Assembly: GCA_947167565.1 (NCBI GenBank)
Contig: CAMVIN010000007.1
Coordinates: forward strand, 1 to 40,858
DNA from: an uncultured Clostridia bacterium
Lineage (GTDB): Bacteria > Bacillota > Clostridia > Lachnospirales > Lachnospiraceae
Length of the DNA: 40,858 nucleotides
Direction of reading: 5' to 3'
A program made the position numbers and the translations under genes. Positions 33,913-40,858 of the stretch are shown here, one piece after another. Every line of letters starts with the position of its first letter. The first letter of the stretch is position 1. The notes beneath the pieces were generated by a model. The model worked only from the letters and a program-made list of their open reading frames with translations. It was not told where the DNA came from and did no database searches.

Positions 33913-34802
33913 GATTTTTTCATCGACATAAGAATGTCTTCATCTGAAAATTGTTTGTACTTCCCTGTATTCTCATCAATTGTCTGCTCACAGGACATAA
34001 ACCAGTGGGCGTTCATCTTGCATTTGGTCATCCCTTTATAATATTTCTTTTCTTCCCGGATATTTTTCACTCTGATTTTGCCATCTTTCAATGAGAAATC
34101 CTGCATGCGCTCTGTTGTGTCCTTCGCTGAAGTATGTGTGCGGTCCGTCACCGTGTAATGCCATGTCTCTGTATTTTTGTCATAGTAAACCGGTGCATCG
34201 ACAGAAGCCGTCAGGGCATCTCCCCACACATACCACAAATCCGGCATTCTCACCTCGCCGTCACTGTCCTTCGACACTATCTTGCAGAGATTGAGCTGTT
34301 GTCTGTCTTCATCCACTTCCAGATATTGATTGCTAAAAATATAGCCATTTCCATTTGTCTCACTGGAGATAACTTCAAGTCGCCCATTCCGATCCAAATC
34401 GGTAATCATGTATTTGGTATACGGCTCAAAATTAAAATAAACTCCCACTTGATCTGTCTGTGCAGTAATATCTTCTCTCGCCATCCACATATCACGGTTT
34501 TCCCAAATCAGCAAAAGCTGATCGTCATAATAATCCAATTTAGAATCTGTCTCTTCCGATGAGGCGTTACTCTCTACAATGCGGACGGTCACATTACCGC
34601 CGGACACCACCTCATCACCCTCTCCGGAATTGTTAATTCCGGAATTATTTACCGCAGAGCCGCTCGCCGCCACACTGCTCCCCGTTGCACTGTCCTGCAT
34701 TTTCTCCTGCCCGGAAGAACCACAGCCGCCAAGCACCATAACAAAGGCGGTGCATGAAAGCAGACACCCTAACGTCACTATTCTATGTACGTAATCTCTC
34801 AT
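33882..34802 (-). CDS. Lipoprotein of unknown function, coupled to SRPBCC gene
   Basis: A 306-aa predicted lipoprotein. The signal peptide ends VLGGC with Cys27, followed by a Ser/Gly/Asn-rich spacer to about residue 65 and a globular region. That region contains DLDRNGRLEVI, a calcium-loop-like D-x-D-x-N-G pattern seen in many Firmicute lipoproteins of VCBS/EF-hand-like type. The start at 34802 is in an ATGA overlap with the SRPBCC gene and uses GGAG upstream, so translation is coupled. Its 3' end overlaps the decayed hsdR fragment, so the original C-terminus or downstream sequence may have been altered by that deletion. Function unknown. Confidence 0.7.
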   Translation of the reverse strand: MRDYVHRIVTLGCLLSCTAFVMVLGGCGSSGQEKMQDSATGSSVAASGSAVNNSGINNSGEGDEVVSGGNVTVRIVESNASSEETDSKLDYYDDQLLLIWENRDMWMAREDITAQTDQVGVYFNFEPYTKYMITDLDRNGRLEVISSETNGNGYIFSNQYLEVDEDRQQLNLCKIVSKDSDGEVRMPDLWYVWGDALTASVDAPVYYDKNTETWHYTVTDRTHTSAKDTTERMQDFSLKDGKIRVKNIREEKKYYKGMTKCKMNAHWFMSCEQTIDENTGKYKQFSDEDILMSMKKSWNNFVILAE

Positions 34803-35197
34803 TTTTTATTCTCCAATGCTTTTTGCAAATCCTCCAAATATTCGGCATGTCGAATTCTCATAGCCGCCTTGACAAACGGCTTCATAAACGCTTTACTTAC
34901 CATGCCCTCCAGAGAATAATCCGCCGTCGTAACCCCGTCTTCTTCTGTCAGAATCATGGTCGTGAAACCATGTATATTTTCATTTTGAAACTCAAGTGTA
35001 ATACTCTTTAATTCCTCCAGTTCCGTAATTTTATACGATGTGCGATATCCTTCTTTATTTATCTCTGTAAAGCATCTCTCTGATGTCATCTCGATTTCTC
35101 TGACATCTCTTCGCCATGAAAAATCCGAAATATTACTCACTACTTCCCAAACCTTTTCCGCCTCACATGAGAAAGTCGCCTTGTTTGTCAACTGCAT
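34799..35197 (-). CDS. SRPBCC (START/polyketide-cyclase-like) family protein
   Basis: A 132-aa soluble protein with the helix-grip pattern of the SRPBCC superfamily: N-terminal strand with A-E-K-V-W-E-V-V-S-N, several beta-strands, and a long C-terminal helix (AFMKPFVKAAMRIRHAEYL). These proteins bind hydrophobic ligands in a deep pocket; the ligand here is unknown. Start ATG follows AGGAGGTGAT. It leads a two-gene unit with the lipoprotein, and has its own near-consensus promoter. Confidence 0.75.
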   Translation of the reverse strand: MQLTNKATFSCEAEKVWEVVSNISDFSWRRDVREIEMTSERCFTEINKEGYRTSYKITELEELKSITLEFQNENIHGFTTMILTEEDGVTTADYSLEGMVSKAFMKPFVKAAMRIRHAEYLEDLQKALENKK

Positions 35198-35234
35198 ACC
35201 ACATCACCTCCTGCAAAATAAACTTAATACCATC

Positions 35235-35263
35235 ATTTTACCCTAAACATAATTATTTTTCAA
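35235..35263 (-). promoter_or_regulatory. Promoter of the SRPBCC-lipoprotein unit
   Basis: TTGAAA (35258-35263, minus) and TAAAAT (35235-35240) are 17 bp apart, about 38 bases before the SRPBCC start codon. Confidence 0.7.
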
Positions 35264-35306
35264 CAATAACAAACAGGCTGCTATCCGAAATGGAACAGCA
35301 GCCCTT
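35264..35306 (-). terminator. Terminator of the AIM24 gene
   Basis: On the minus strand GGCTGCT and AGCAGCC (35276-35303) pair around a 14-base loop, followed by a broken T tract TGTTTGTTATTGTT. It begins about 30 bases after the stop codon. Confidence 0.65.
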
Positions 35307-35335
35307 TCTTTTGAATATACCAACATTTTATGTCA

Positions 35336-36010
35336 TCAGTTTGACTTGCCCGGAATATAAGTACCAATCACCTGAGCCGTCTTAGAAATCGGCATTGTCT
35401 GAAGGACAATTTTACCCGGACCGGTTACAACGGTATTGAACAGGCCCTCTCCGCCGAGGAACATGTTCTTAACGCCCTTAACCATCACAACATCCAAAGA
35501 GCATGTAGCGTCCATCGCTACCAGATAACCGGTATCCACTATCATCTTCTCTCCGGCTGCCAATTCATATTCTTTTGCAGAGCCGTCAATCTCAATCAGC
35601 ACAGTTCCATTACCGGTAAACTTCTGCATGATAAACCCTTCACCGCCAAAGAAACCACCGGCAATCTTTTTCTGGAAGAAAACAGACATTTCCACTCCTT
35701 CATCGGATGCAAGGAAACTTCCCTTCTGAGCAATGATGCTGTTACCATTCAACTCATATGCGCGAATATCTCCCGGGAACGAAGAAGCAAATGCGATTTC
35801 TCCGCTCTGCTTTGCCACATAATGATTGCGGAACAGACTCTCGCCGGAAAGTGCTCTGCCAAACATCTTGCCGAGTCCGCCGCCCTCTGTCTTCATTTCA
35901 ATTCCCTGAGTCATCCACGACATAGCGCCTCCCTCGCAGTAAACGCCCTGTCCACTCTCCATTTTTACAATCGCCGCCGGCAGATTGCCTCCAATAATTT
36001 CGTAGTTCAT
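35336..36010 (-). CDS. AIM24 / TIGR00266 family protein
   Basis: A 224-aa beta-rich protein of the TIGR00266/AIM24 family, named after a yeast mitochondrial biogenesis protein; bacterial function is unknown. Typical stretches are YEIIGGNLPAAIVKM, GGAMSWM, GGFFGGEGFIMQKFTG and GEGLFNTVVTGPG. The start at 36010 follows AGAGGT; the track's extra residues cover the leader. It lies 62 bases after the hybrid kinase stop and may be read from the same transcript. The family often occurs next to stress and membrane genes. Confidence 0.88.
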   Translation of the reverse strand: MNYEIIGGNLPAAIVKMESGQGVYCEGGAMSWMTQGIEMKTEGGGLGKMFGRALSGESLFRNHYVAKQSGEIAFASSFPGDIRAYELNGNSIIAQKGSFLASDEGVEMSVFFQKKIAGGFFGGEGFIMQKFTGNGTVLIEIDGSAKEYELAAGEKMIVDTGYLVAMDATCSLDVVMVKGVKNMFLGGEGLFNTVVTGPGKIVLQTMPISKTAQVIGTYIPGKSN

Positions 36011-36072
36011 GTTAGTACCTCTCTTTCTGTTATTTATGATATCACGCAACGGTTCAGCAAGGTGCTGAATCG

Positions 36073-39000
36073 TTACAATATCTTCTCAATAAGTTCAACA
36101 CATGCATCTATATCCATACTCTCTATGGTTTGATACAATTCTTTCATGTGTTCCTGCTGCTCTTCCGGATACGAGAAAGATTTGAGTTTACCTTCGATTT
36201 CTTCCATGGTATCCATGTCCAGATCTTCACACGCCTGCGACAGGTTACGGAGAAGTTCCGTCAGTTCCTCACCGGAAATCTCCGGCTTGTCGGTGTCATC
36301 CTCATCTTCCTCAAAATAAGGAGCAAGTTTATCCAGCAACTCTCTGTATGCCCCCAGCAGTTCTTCCGTCTTCTCATGAATCAGTTCAACATTCTGTTCA
36401 TTGCCGGCATGTTCCAGCCGCTCAGCCATATCGCCGAGCTCATAGCCGCCAATCTGCCTTGAACCGCTCTTTAAGGCGTGAACCTTAATCGTGTAGGTCG
36501 GCCAGTCCTCTTCTTCATAAGCCCTGCGTATGTTATTGTATTCAGAATCTCCGACCTTATAATATTCATTTACAATCTTGCGGTAAACGGCAGGAGAACC
36601 AATCGCCTCTAATGCACTTTCACTATCGAGACCATCAAAGGAAACGGCTGCTGCTTCTTCACCATTTGCCTCCGACAAATCAACGGCCGCACCTTCCTGA
36701 ATCTTAGACTCCGGCAGCCACTGTTTCACCTTCGCAACAATTTCCCGGACATCAATCGGCTTCGCAACAAAATCGTTCATGCCCTCTTTCAGGAACATTT
36801 CCTTTGCGCCCTCCATCGCATTGGCGGTGACAGCAAGAATCGGAACATCCTTTGCGGAAGGTATTGTTTCACGAATCACACGTGTTGTCTCGATACCATC
36901 CATCTCCGGCATCATGTGATCCATCAAAACAAGATCATACGGTTCACTCTGCAATTTACTGATTGCCTCTTTACCGCTTGTGGCTGAATCCAACTGTGCC
37001 TGCAGCGGATGTAACAGCCCCTCGGCAATCGTGATGTTGACTGCATTGTCATCTACAATAAGAATCTTTGCGTCCGGTGTAATAAAATCAATCATAAATG
37101 AGCCGCCGGCATCCGCTGTTATTTGACGCACTTCTTTGTCATTTAACATCATAACCATTGCAAGAATCGTCTCCGGACGTCTCATAATGCGCAGATTCGG
37201 CTGGTCTGTCGTAAATTCAGAATCAAAATTAACCAGCACAATACCGGTACAATCTTTATATTTATCCAAAAATGCGAGCACCTTTTCTCCATAATCCTCC
37301 TCTTTAAAGAAGAGAAAATCTCTCTCTCCTGTCGGCCGATATTCGTCCAGAGAACGAATCATTCTTCCATCAACATGGAGTTTGCGCATATCTTCAATAA
37401 ACCCATCCGACATCAGATTGGCCTCATCCAGACAGAAGGTGTGCTTTGTCTGTGCGTCCTCTACAACAAGGTCTGACGATGCATCCAAAACTTTCTGAGG
37501 TATTGTAAAATAGAAATCAGAGCCCTTGCCGTACTCACTTGTCACTCCAATACTTCCGCCCATTGCCTGGCAAAGACTCTTTGAAATCGCAAGGCCGAGG
37601 CCGGTTCCTTCCACGGAACGGTTTCTCTTAGAATCAACCTGCTGAAAACTTTCAAAAAGTTTTGTCAAATCTTCTTTCTTGATTCCGGCACCAGTATCAA
37701 TGACATGATAGGTCATGTTCACTTCTTCGTCCGAAATCTTTTCACAGGATACCCGGACACAAACAATCCCCTGCTTGGTAAACTTAATCGCATTATTCGC
37801 TAAATTAATAATAATCTGACGAATACGCATGGCATCTCCCTCCAGCGCATGAGGAATATCCGTATCTGCCGTCACAAACAGTTCCAGTTCCTTGTCTCCG
37901 ATTCGCGTCACCAGTACATTGGCAATATCATTGAGCTCAGAAAGCGGTTCATAGTACTCAGGAATGATTTCCATTTTCCCGGCCTCTATCTTGGAAAAAT
38001 CAAGAATATCATTAATAATATTCAAAAGATTGCGTCCGGAATTCTTTATCTGTGACAGATAATCCATAACCTGGGGAGTCAGTTCCTCGCGCATAGCAAT
38101 CTCAGCCATACCGATAACCGCATTCATCGGTGTGCGGATTTCATGGGACATATTGGCAAGAAAGTCAGATTTCATCTTTGCCGCCCGCTCAAGTTCTTCA
38201 TTCGCCATTTTCATTGCTCTCATCTGAAGAATTGACTTCGTTGTATCGTGAAGCGTATAGATTGTCCCCACATGCGAATGCTGCCCGTCAATCTGTGTTT
38301 TCCTCGTCTTAAAATAAATCGTTCCCCCATCGCTCTCAAAGGAAATCACTTCCAGATTGTCTACCATAATCGTGTCAGAAATCCACGCATCCAGTTTTTC
38401 CTTATCCTGAAAACTAATAAGCAAATCTTCCGGAAGTGTATTTTTCAGCAAAGCATTCATATGAATCAAATCATCATATTCATCATACACAAGAAAACCA
38501 TCACTCATCTCATTGGCAAAACTCATAATTGACCAGTCACGGAACTTTCTCACAGAATAAAAATGAGCGAGATACAGCGTAACTACACAGACGATATTCA
38601 TGGCCAGACTGAAAACCCATACCGGCCGGGAATGCACAAATGAATCGAGTTCCATCCCCGCCAGGATTGCCTGAAGAACAATCAGGACAATATATTTCAG
38701 CCGGAACATAGAGGCAGAACGGATGCAATACAGAATCAGAGCCGCAAAAATAATCACGGTACTCACGATCGCCAGTATTCGATATGCCTTAAAACTATAA
38801 AACACATAATCCGCCCGCGCATCACCCGCAACCCACCAGGTTCTTCCGAGAAAAATGTGCTTAGAAAAAAACATAATCCGGTTGCCAAAATAGGTTCCCG
38901 CCATCATAACCGTCTGATATGCACTAATCAAAAATAGCGGAATTGCCAAAAACTTGTTGAATTTATTGTGTCCCATTTTTGTAATAGTCCAAAACACGCC

Positions 39001-39219
39001 AAAAAATAACCAGGCATAACAGAAATAATATGCCGTCAAATAGTTTTTGACATCCAATACTTTTTTTGATTGAAAAAGAAGAACACAGATCACATCGCAG
39101 ACAGCGACTATCACCGCCATAATAATAAATCCGATATTGCGCCTTTTATTCAACGCCGCTATAACTGCACAGGCCGATGACACCAGTGCTAACCCCAATA
39201 AAAAAAACTGAAAAAACAT
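36073..39219 (-). CDS. 7TM hybrid histidine kinase with receiver and Hpt domains
   Basis: A 1,048-aa membrane signalling protein. Seven hydrophobic helices span residues ~1-225, like the 7TM sensor of some histidine kinases. A PAS-like segment follows (~235-340), then HisKA with MSHEIRTPMN (His at ~358), an ATPase domain with NNAIKFT, DTGAGI and GTGLGLAI, a degenerate receiver-like stretch (~570-690), a true receiver with VDDN and MDHMMPEMDG (Asp at ~765), and an Hpt domain with VHALKSGS (His at ~914). An extra ~70-residue helical tail closes the protein. Phosphate can thus pass His-Asp-His. No output regulator is nearby. The start at 39219 follows GGAGGGGG. The DctP-like binding protein gene lies upstream, a probable ligand receptor. 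Confidence 0.92.
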   Translation of the reverse strand: MFFQFFLLGLALVSSACAVIAALNKRRNIGFIIMAVIVAVCDVICVLLFQSKKVLDVKNYLTAYYFCYAWLFFGVFWTITKMGHNKFNKFLAIPLFLISAYQTVMMAGTYFGNRIMFFSKHIFLGRTWWVAGDARADYVFYSFKAYRILAIVSTVIIFAALILYCIRSASMFRLKYIVLIVLQAILAGMELDSFVHSRPVWVFSLAMNIVCVVTLYLAHFYSVRKFRDWSIMSFANEMSDGFLVYDEYDDLIHMNALLKNTLPEDLLISFQDKEKLDAWISDTIMVDNLEVISFESDGGTIYFKTRKTQIDGQHSHVGTIYTLHDTTKSILQMRAMKMANEELERAAKMKSDFLANMSHEIRTPMNAVIGMAEIAMREELTPQVMDYLSQIKNSGRNLLNIINDILDFSKIEAGKMEIIPEYYEPLSELNDIANVLVTRIGDKELELFVTADTDIPHALEGDAMRIRQIIINLANNAIKFTKQGIVCVRVSCEKISDEEVNMTYHVIDTGAGIKKEDLTKLFESFQQVDSKRNRSVEGTGLGLAISKSLCQAMGGSIGVTSEYGKGSDFYFTIPQKVLDASSDLVVEDAQTKHTFCLDEANLMSDGFIEDMRKLHVDGRMIRSLDEYRPTGERDFLFFKEEDYGEKVLAFLDKYKDCTGIVLVNFDSEFTTDQPNLRIMRRPETILAMVMMLNDKEVRQITADAGGSFMIDFITPDAKILIVDDNAVNITIAEGLLHPLQAQLDSATSGKEAISKLQSEPYDLVLMDHMMPEMDGIETTRVIRETIPSAKDVPILAVTANAMEGAKEMFLKEGMNDFVAKPIDVREIVAKVKQWLPESKIQEGAAVDLSEANGEEAAAVSFDGLDSESALEAIGSPAVYRKIVNEYYKVGDSEYNNIRRAYEEEDWPTYTIKVHALKSGSRQIGGYELGDMAERLEHAGNEQNVELIHEKTEELLGAYRELLDKLAPYFEEDEDDTDKPEISGEELTELLRNLSQACEDLDMDTMEEIEGKLKSFSYPEEQQEHMKELYQTIESMDIDACVELIEKIL

Positions 39220-39245
39220 AAACCCCCTCCAAACCTGATTTTTAC

Positions 39246-39297
39246 ACAAAAAGCCCATCCCCACATTACGCCCCAACATGCAGGGATAAGGCCTTTA
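39246..39297 (-). terminator. Attenuator-like hairpin between dctP-like and kinase genes
   Basis: On the minus strand AAAGGCC-ATCCC pairs with GGGAT-GGGCTTT, followed by TTTTTG. The stem is imperfect with a long loop. It ends 27 bases before the kinase start, so partial termination would give more binding protein than kinase. Confidence 0.5.
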
Positions 39298-39303
39298 TAA
39301 AAA

Positions 39304-40293
39304 TCATTTTATCTTATTCAACAGTTCAGTATCATATGTATCTGCAAATACATCTACGGCAGAAGACGTCGCTTTTTTGAACTCCTCAAGATCCGGATTT
39401 GTTACTTTCATTCCCTCATCCTGAAGTTTCTGAATAAATTCTTCGGTCTGGGATTTAATCAGCTCCCGATCCTTGTCCTGTGCTTTCTTTGCGGCATCAG
39501 CCAGAATCTGCTGATCCTCCTCTGACAGTTCATCCCATGTACTCTGCGCAATCGCAAACAGCATGACATCATAACTGTGATTGGTAATCGCAAGATTGGA
39601 CTGAACCTCATATAGTTTGTTGTTGTAAATAACCGGAACCGGATTCTCCTGTGCGTCAAACTCGCCGTTCTTCAAGGCATCATATAACTTGGTAAACTCC
39701 AGAACCTTTGGCTCTGCCCCCAACAACTGCATCGTTGTCATAACAATCTGGTTCTCCGGTGTACGAATCACGAGGCCGGACATATCGGAAACGGAATTGA
39801 TTTCTTTTTTAGAAGTTGTCACGCATCGGAACCCATTGTCATAGTGTGCAAGAACTTTGACGTTGCAGTCCGCCAACTCTTCCTCTGCCTGCTTCTCTAC
39901 ATCTCCATCCACAAATGCCCATGCCTGATCAAAATCATCAAAGAGGAACGGAAACGCTGATATTCCCACATTCGGAGCGTAGTTGGCAAAATTACCGGCA
40001 CTGGAAGCCGTAATGTCCACTTCGCCGTTGACAACGCCCTCGATCAACTCTGAGTCAGAACCCAGTTCTCCGTCCGCGTGAATCTCCACCTTAATACGCC
40101 CATCTGTCGCTTTCTCAACCTCTTCCTTGAACAGTTGCGTGGCAACTACTCTCGGATCGGACTCCGCCGTAGAAAACCCGGCTTTCAGAGTGACGGACTT
40201 GCTCTCACCGCCCGATGACGATCCGCAACCGCACAGGGACAAACCCGTCATTGCGATAAGAAATGTTGCTATTAGTTTTTTTGATTTAACCAT
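39304..40293 (-). CDS. TRAP-type (DctP family) solute-binding lipoprotein
   Basis: A 329-aa extracytoplasmic solute receptor of the DctP family. The signal peptide ends LSLCGCG (Cys21 or Cys23 lipidated). Family features are KVEIHADGELGSDSELIEGV, the carboxylate-binding Arg in GLVIRTPEN, KLYDALKNGEFDAQENPV, and WDELSEEDQQIL. The start at 40293 follows GAGGAGG; the track's longer N-terminus overlaps the promoter. TRAP transporters also need DctQ and DctM, and neither gene is present here. Instead, a hybrid kinase follows on the same strand, so this protein probably senses an organic or sugar acid for the kinase. The permease genes could lie elsewhere. Confidence 0.9.
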   Translation of the reverse strand: MVKSKKLIATFLIAMTGLSLCGCGSSSGGESKSVTLKAGFSTAESDPRVVATQLFKEEVEKATDGRIKVEIHADGELGSDSELIEGVVNGEVDITASSAGNFANYAPNVGISAFPFLFDDFDQAWAFVDGDVEKQAEEELADCNVKVLAHYDNGFRCVTTSKKEINSVSDMSGLVIRTPENQIVMTTMQLLGAEPKVLEFTKLYDALKNGEFDAQENPVPVIYNNKLYEVQSNLAITNHSYDVMLFAIAQSTWDELSEEDQQILADAAKKAQDKDRELIKSQTEEFIQKLQDEGMKVTNPDLEEFKKATSSAVDVFADTYDTELLNKIK

Positions 40294-40333
40294 ACGCTCA
40301 TCCTCCTCTATAATGTACAAATCTATTTCTTTT

Positions 40334-40362
40334 ATTATACCCGATATGAGAAGATGTTTCAA
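40334..40362 (-). promoter_or_regulatory. Promoter of the dctP-like/kinase unit
   Basis: TTGAAA (40357-40362, minus) and TATAAT (40334-40339) are 17 bp apart, 40 bases before the start codon. No other gene lies between this and the Rpn-like gene; 40363-40435 holds nothing recognisable. Confidence 0.8.
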
Positions 40363-40429
40363 TGATTATTTTGTAGCTGGATATACCTGCTGTTCAGACG
40401 GGGCCACATACAGCCAGACTGGTTTCTCA

Positions 40430-40473
40430 TTTATAAAACCGGCCAATCTCATATCAATGAAATCAGCCGGTTC
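40430..40473 (-). terminator. Terminator downstream of the Rpn-like gene
   Basis: On the minus strand AACCGGCTGATTTCAT and ATGAGATTGGCCGGTT form a 16-bp stem (with G-T pairs) around a four-base loop at 40437-40472, followed by TTAT. It lies about 70 bases after the Rpn-like stop. One arm is repeated at 5272-5288. Confidence 0.75.
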
Positions 40474-40539
40474 CTTTCCATGCTCTGTATGTGTTTGTTA
40501 TTTAATTATATGGCGCCTAATAGTGCGCAGGCTGCAAGC

Positions 40540-40858
40540 TTATCTGTTTTGCAAAAGGTTTAACTGTTCCCTTAATTCTGCTATTTGTGCATCTCTTTCC
40601 GCTATCTGCTCTTTCGCTTCCGCTACCTGCTCTTTCGCTTCTGCTACCTGCTCTTTCGCCTCTGCTTTCGTCTCTGCAATCGCTTTTGCCGCCTCTTCCT
40701 TCACTTGTGCTATCTCTTCCTGCCAGTCCATCTCGTAGTCATATGAAGTGTAATTACTTATTAACATAGAAATCACCCTGTCCCTGTTTTTCTTTAAAAA
40801 CCTTACAAGTACTCTGTTATCTATGCAATAGTTTACTGCTTTTCTGACCGCCTTGTCA
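40540..40858 (-). CDS. C-terminal part of an Rpn/PD-(D/E)XK nuclease-transposase family protein, cut by window edge
   Basis: The track gives a 78-aa ORF from an internal ATG, but the frame stays open to the window end, adding ...VNYCIDNRVLVRFLKKNRD upstream. That helical block (A-V-x-x-C-I-x-x-x-V-L-x-x-F-L-x-x-N-R) is typical just after the nuclease domain of Rpn-type recombination-promoting nucleases, common and multi-copy in Lachnospiraceae. The last ~60 residues form a coiled coil of AEAKEQV heptads from 21-bp DNA repeats. The catalytic domain lies outside the window. Family assignment is moderate. Confidence 0.65.
   Translation of the reverse strand, partial: DKAVRKAVNYCIDNRVLVRFLKKNRDRVISMLISNYTSYDYEMDWQEEIAQVKEEAAKAIAETKAEAKEQVAEAKEQVAEAKEQIAERDAQIAELREQLNLLQNR
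40606..40668 (-). repeat. Three 21-bp tandem repeats in the coiled-coil tail
   Basis: Units ctgctctttcgcttcngctac at 40606, 40627 and 40648 encode the heptad KEQVAEA three times. Repeat number could vary by slippage and change coiled-coil length in exact heptad steps. Confidence 0.85.

Overview
The window looks like a chromosomal segment of a Gram-positive anaerobe of the Clostridia, most likely a Lachnospiraceae-type gut or rumen bacterium. The reasons are near-consensus TTGACA/TATAAT promoters, strong AGGAGG ribosome sites, moderate GC with AT-rich spacers, and the gene set: DegV, single-chain GlyRS, AIM24, an Rpn-type nuclease, a ferredoxin-tailed aldo/keto reductase, and an intracellular GH43 next to araA. 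The genus cannot be named from sequence reading alone. Almost everything is on the minus strand; only a small exporter-like gene and degV are on plus.

Layout, left to right. (1) 1-1760: a carrier protein cut by the window edge and its upstream adenylation enzyme (DltA-like). (2) 1881-5243: a beta-helix lipoprotein gene, then an AT-rich AAA ATPase/DUF4143 gene bracketed by ~50-bp imperfect direct repeats, with three 23-bp tandem repeats just upstream of its promoter. (3) 5312-11325: a six-gene ABC operon in which a GntR/YtrA-type repressor and one ATPase sit between two permease-lipoprotein pairs; a GATACA motif array overlaps its promoter. (4) 11345-16131: a small-exporter-like membrane protein, a translationally coupled housekeeping operon (RNA methyltransferase, RdgB, phosphodiesterase), a ferredoxin-type aldo/keto reductase, a stand-alone rhodanese, and a 57-aa Ser/Asn/Lys-rich small protein.

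(5) 16226-20244: class II aldolase, cytoplasmic GH43 arabinanase-like enzyme and L-arabinose isomerase, consistent with use of imported arabino-oligosaccharides. (6) 20317-28251: a giant (~2.6 kaa) secreted MBG/YDG-repeat surface protein, divergent from degV. (7) 29201-32596: two paralogous membrane-anchored C39-like peptidases downstream of glycyl-tRNA synthetase. (8) 32593-33912: a decayed 3' remnant of hsdR. (9) 33882-36010: SRPBCC protein, lipoprotein and AIM24 protein. (10) 36073-40362: a TRAP-type solute-binding lipoprotein without permease genes, followed by a 7TM hybrid histidine kinase with receiver and Hpt, probably a ligand-sensing pair. (11) 40540-40858: the 3' end of an Rpn-like nuclease gene running off the window.

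The best candidates for something undescribed are the repeat-bracketed ATPase cassette with its promoter-proximal iterons, the two-permease/two-lipoprotein YtrA-type ABC operon, and the orphan DctP plus hybrid-kinase pair. No rRNA, tRNA, CRISPR array or complete insertion sequence was recognised. All functional names rest on motif and family recognition by eye; no database search was run.
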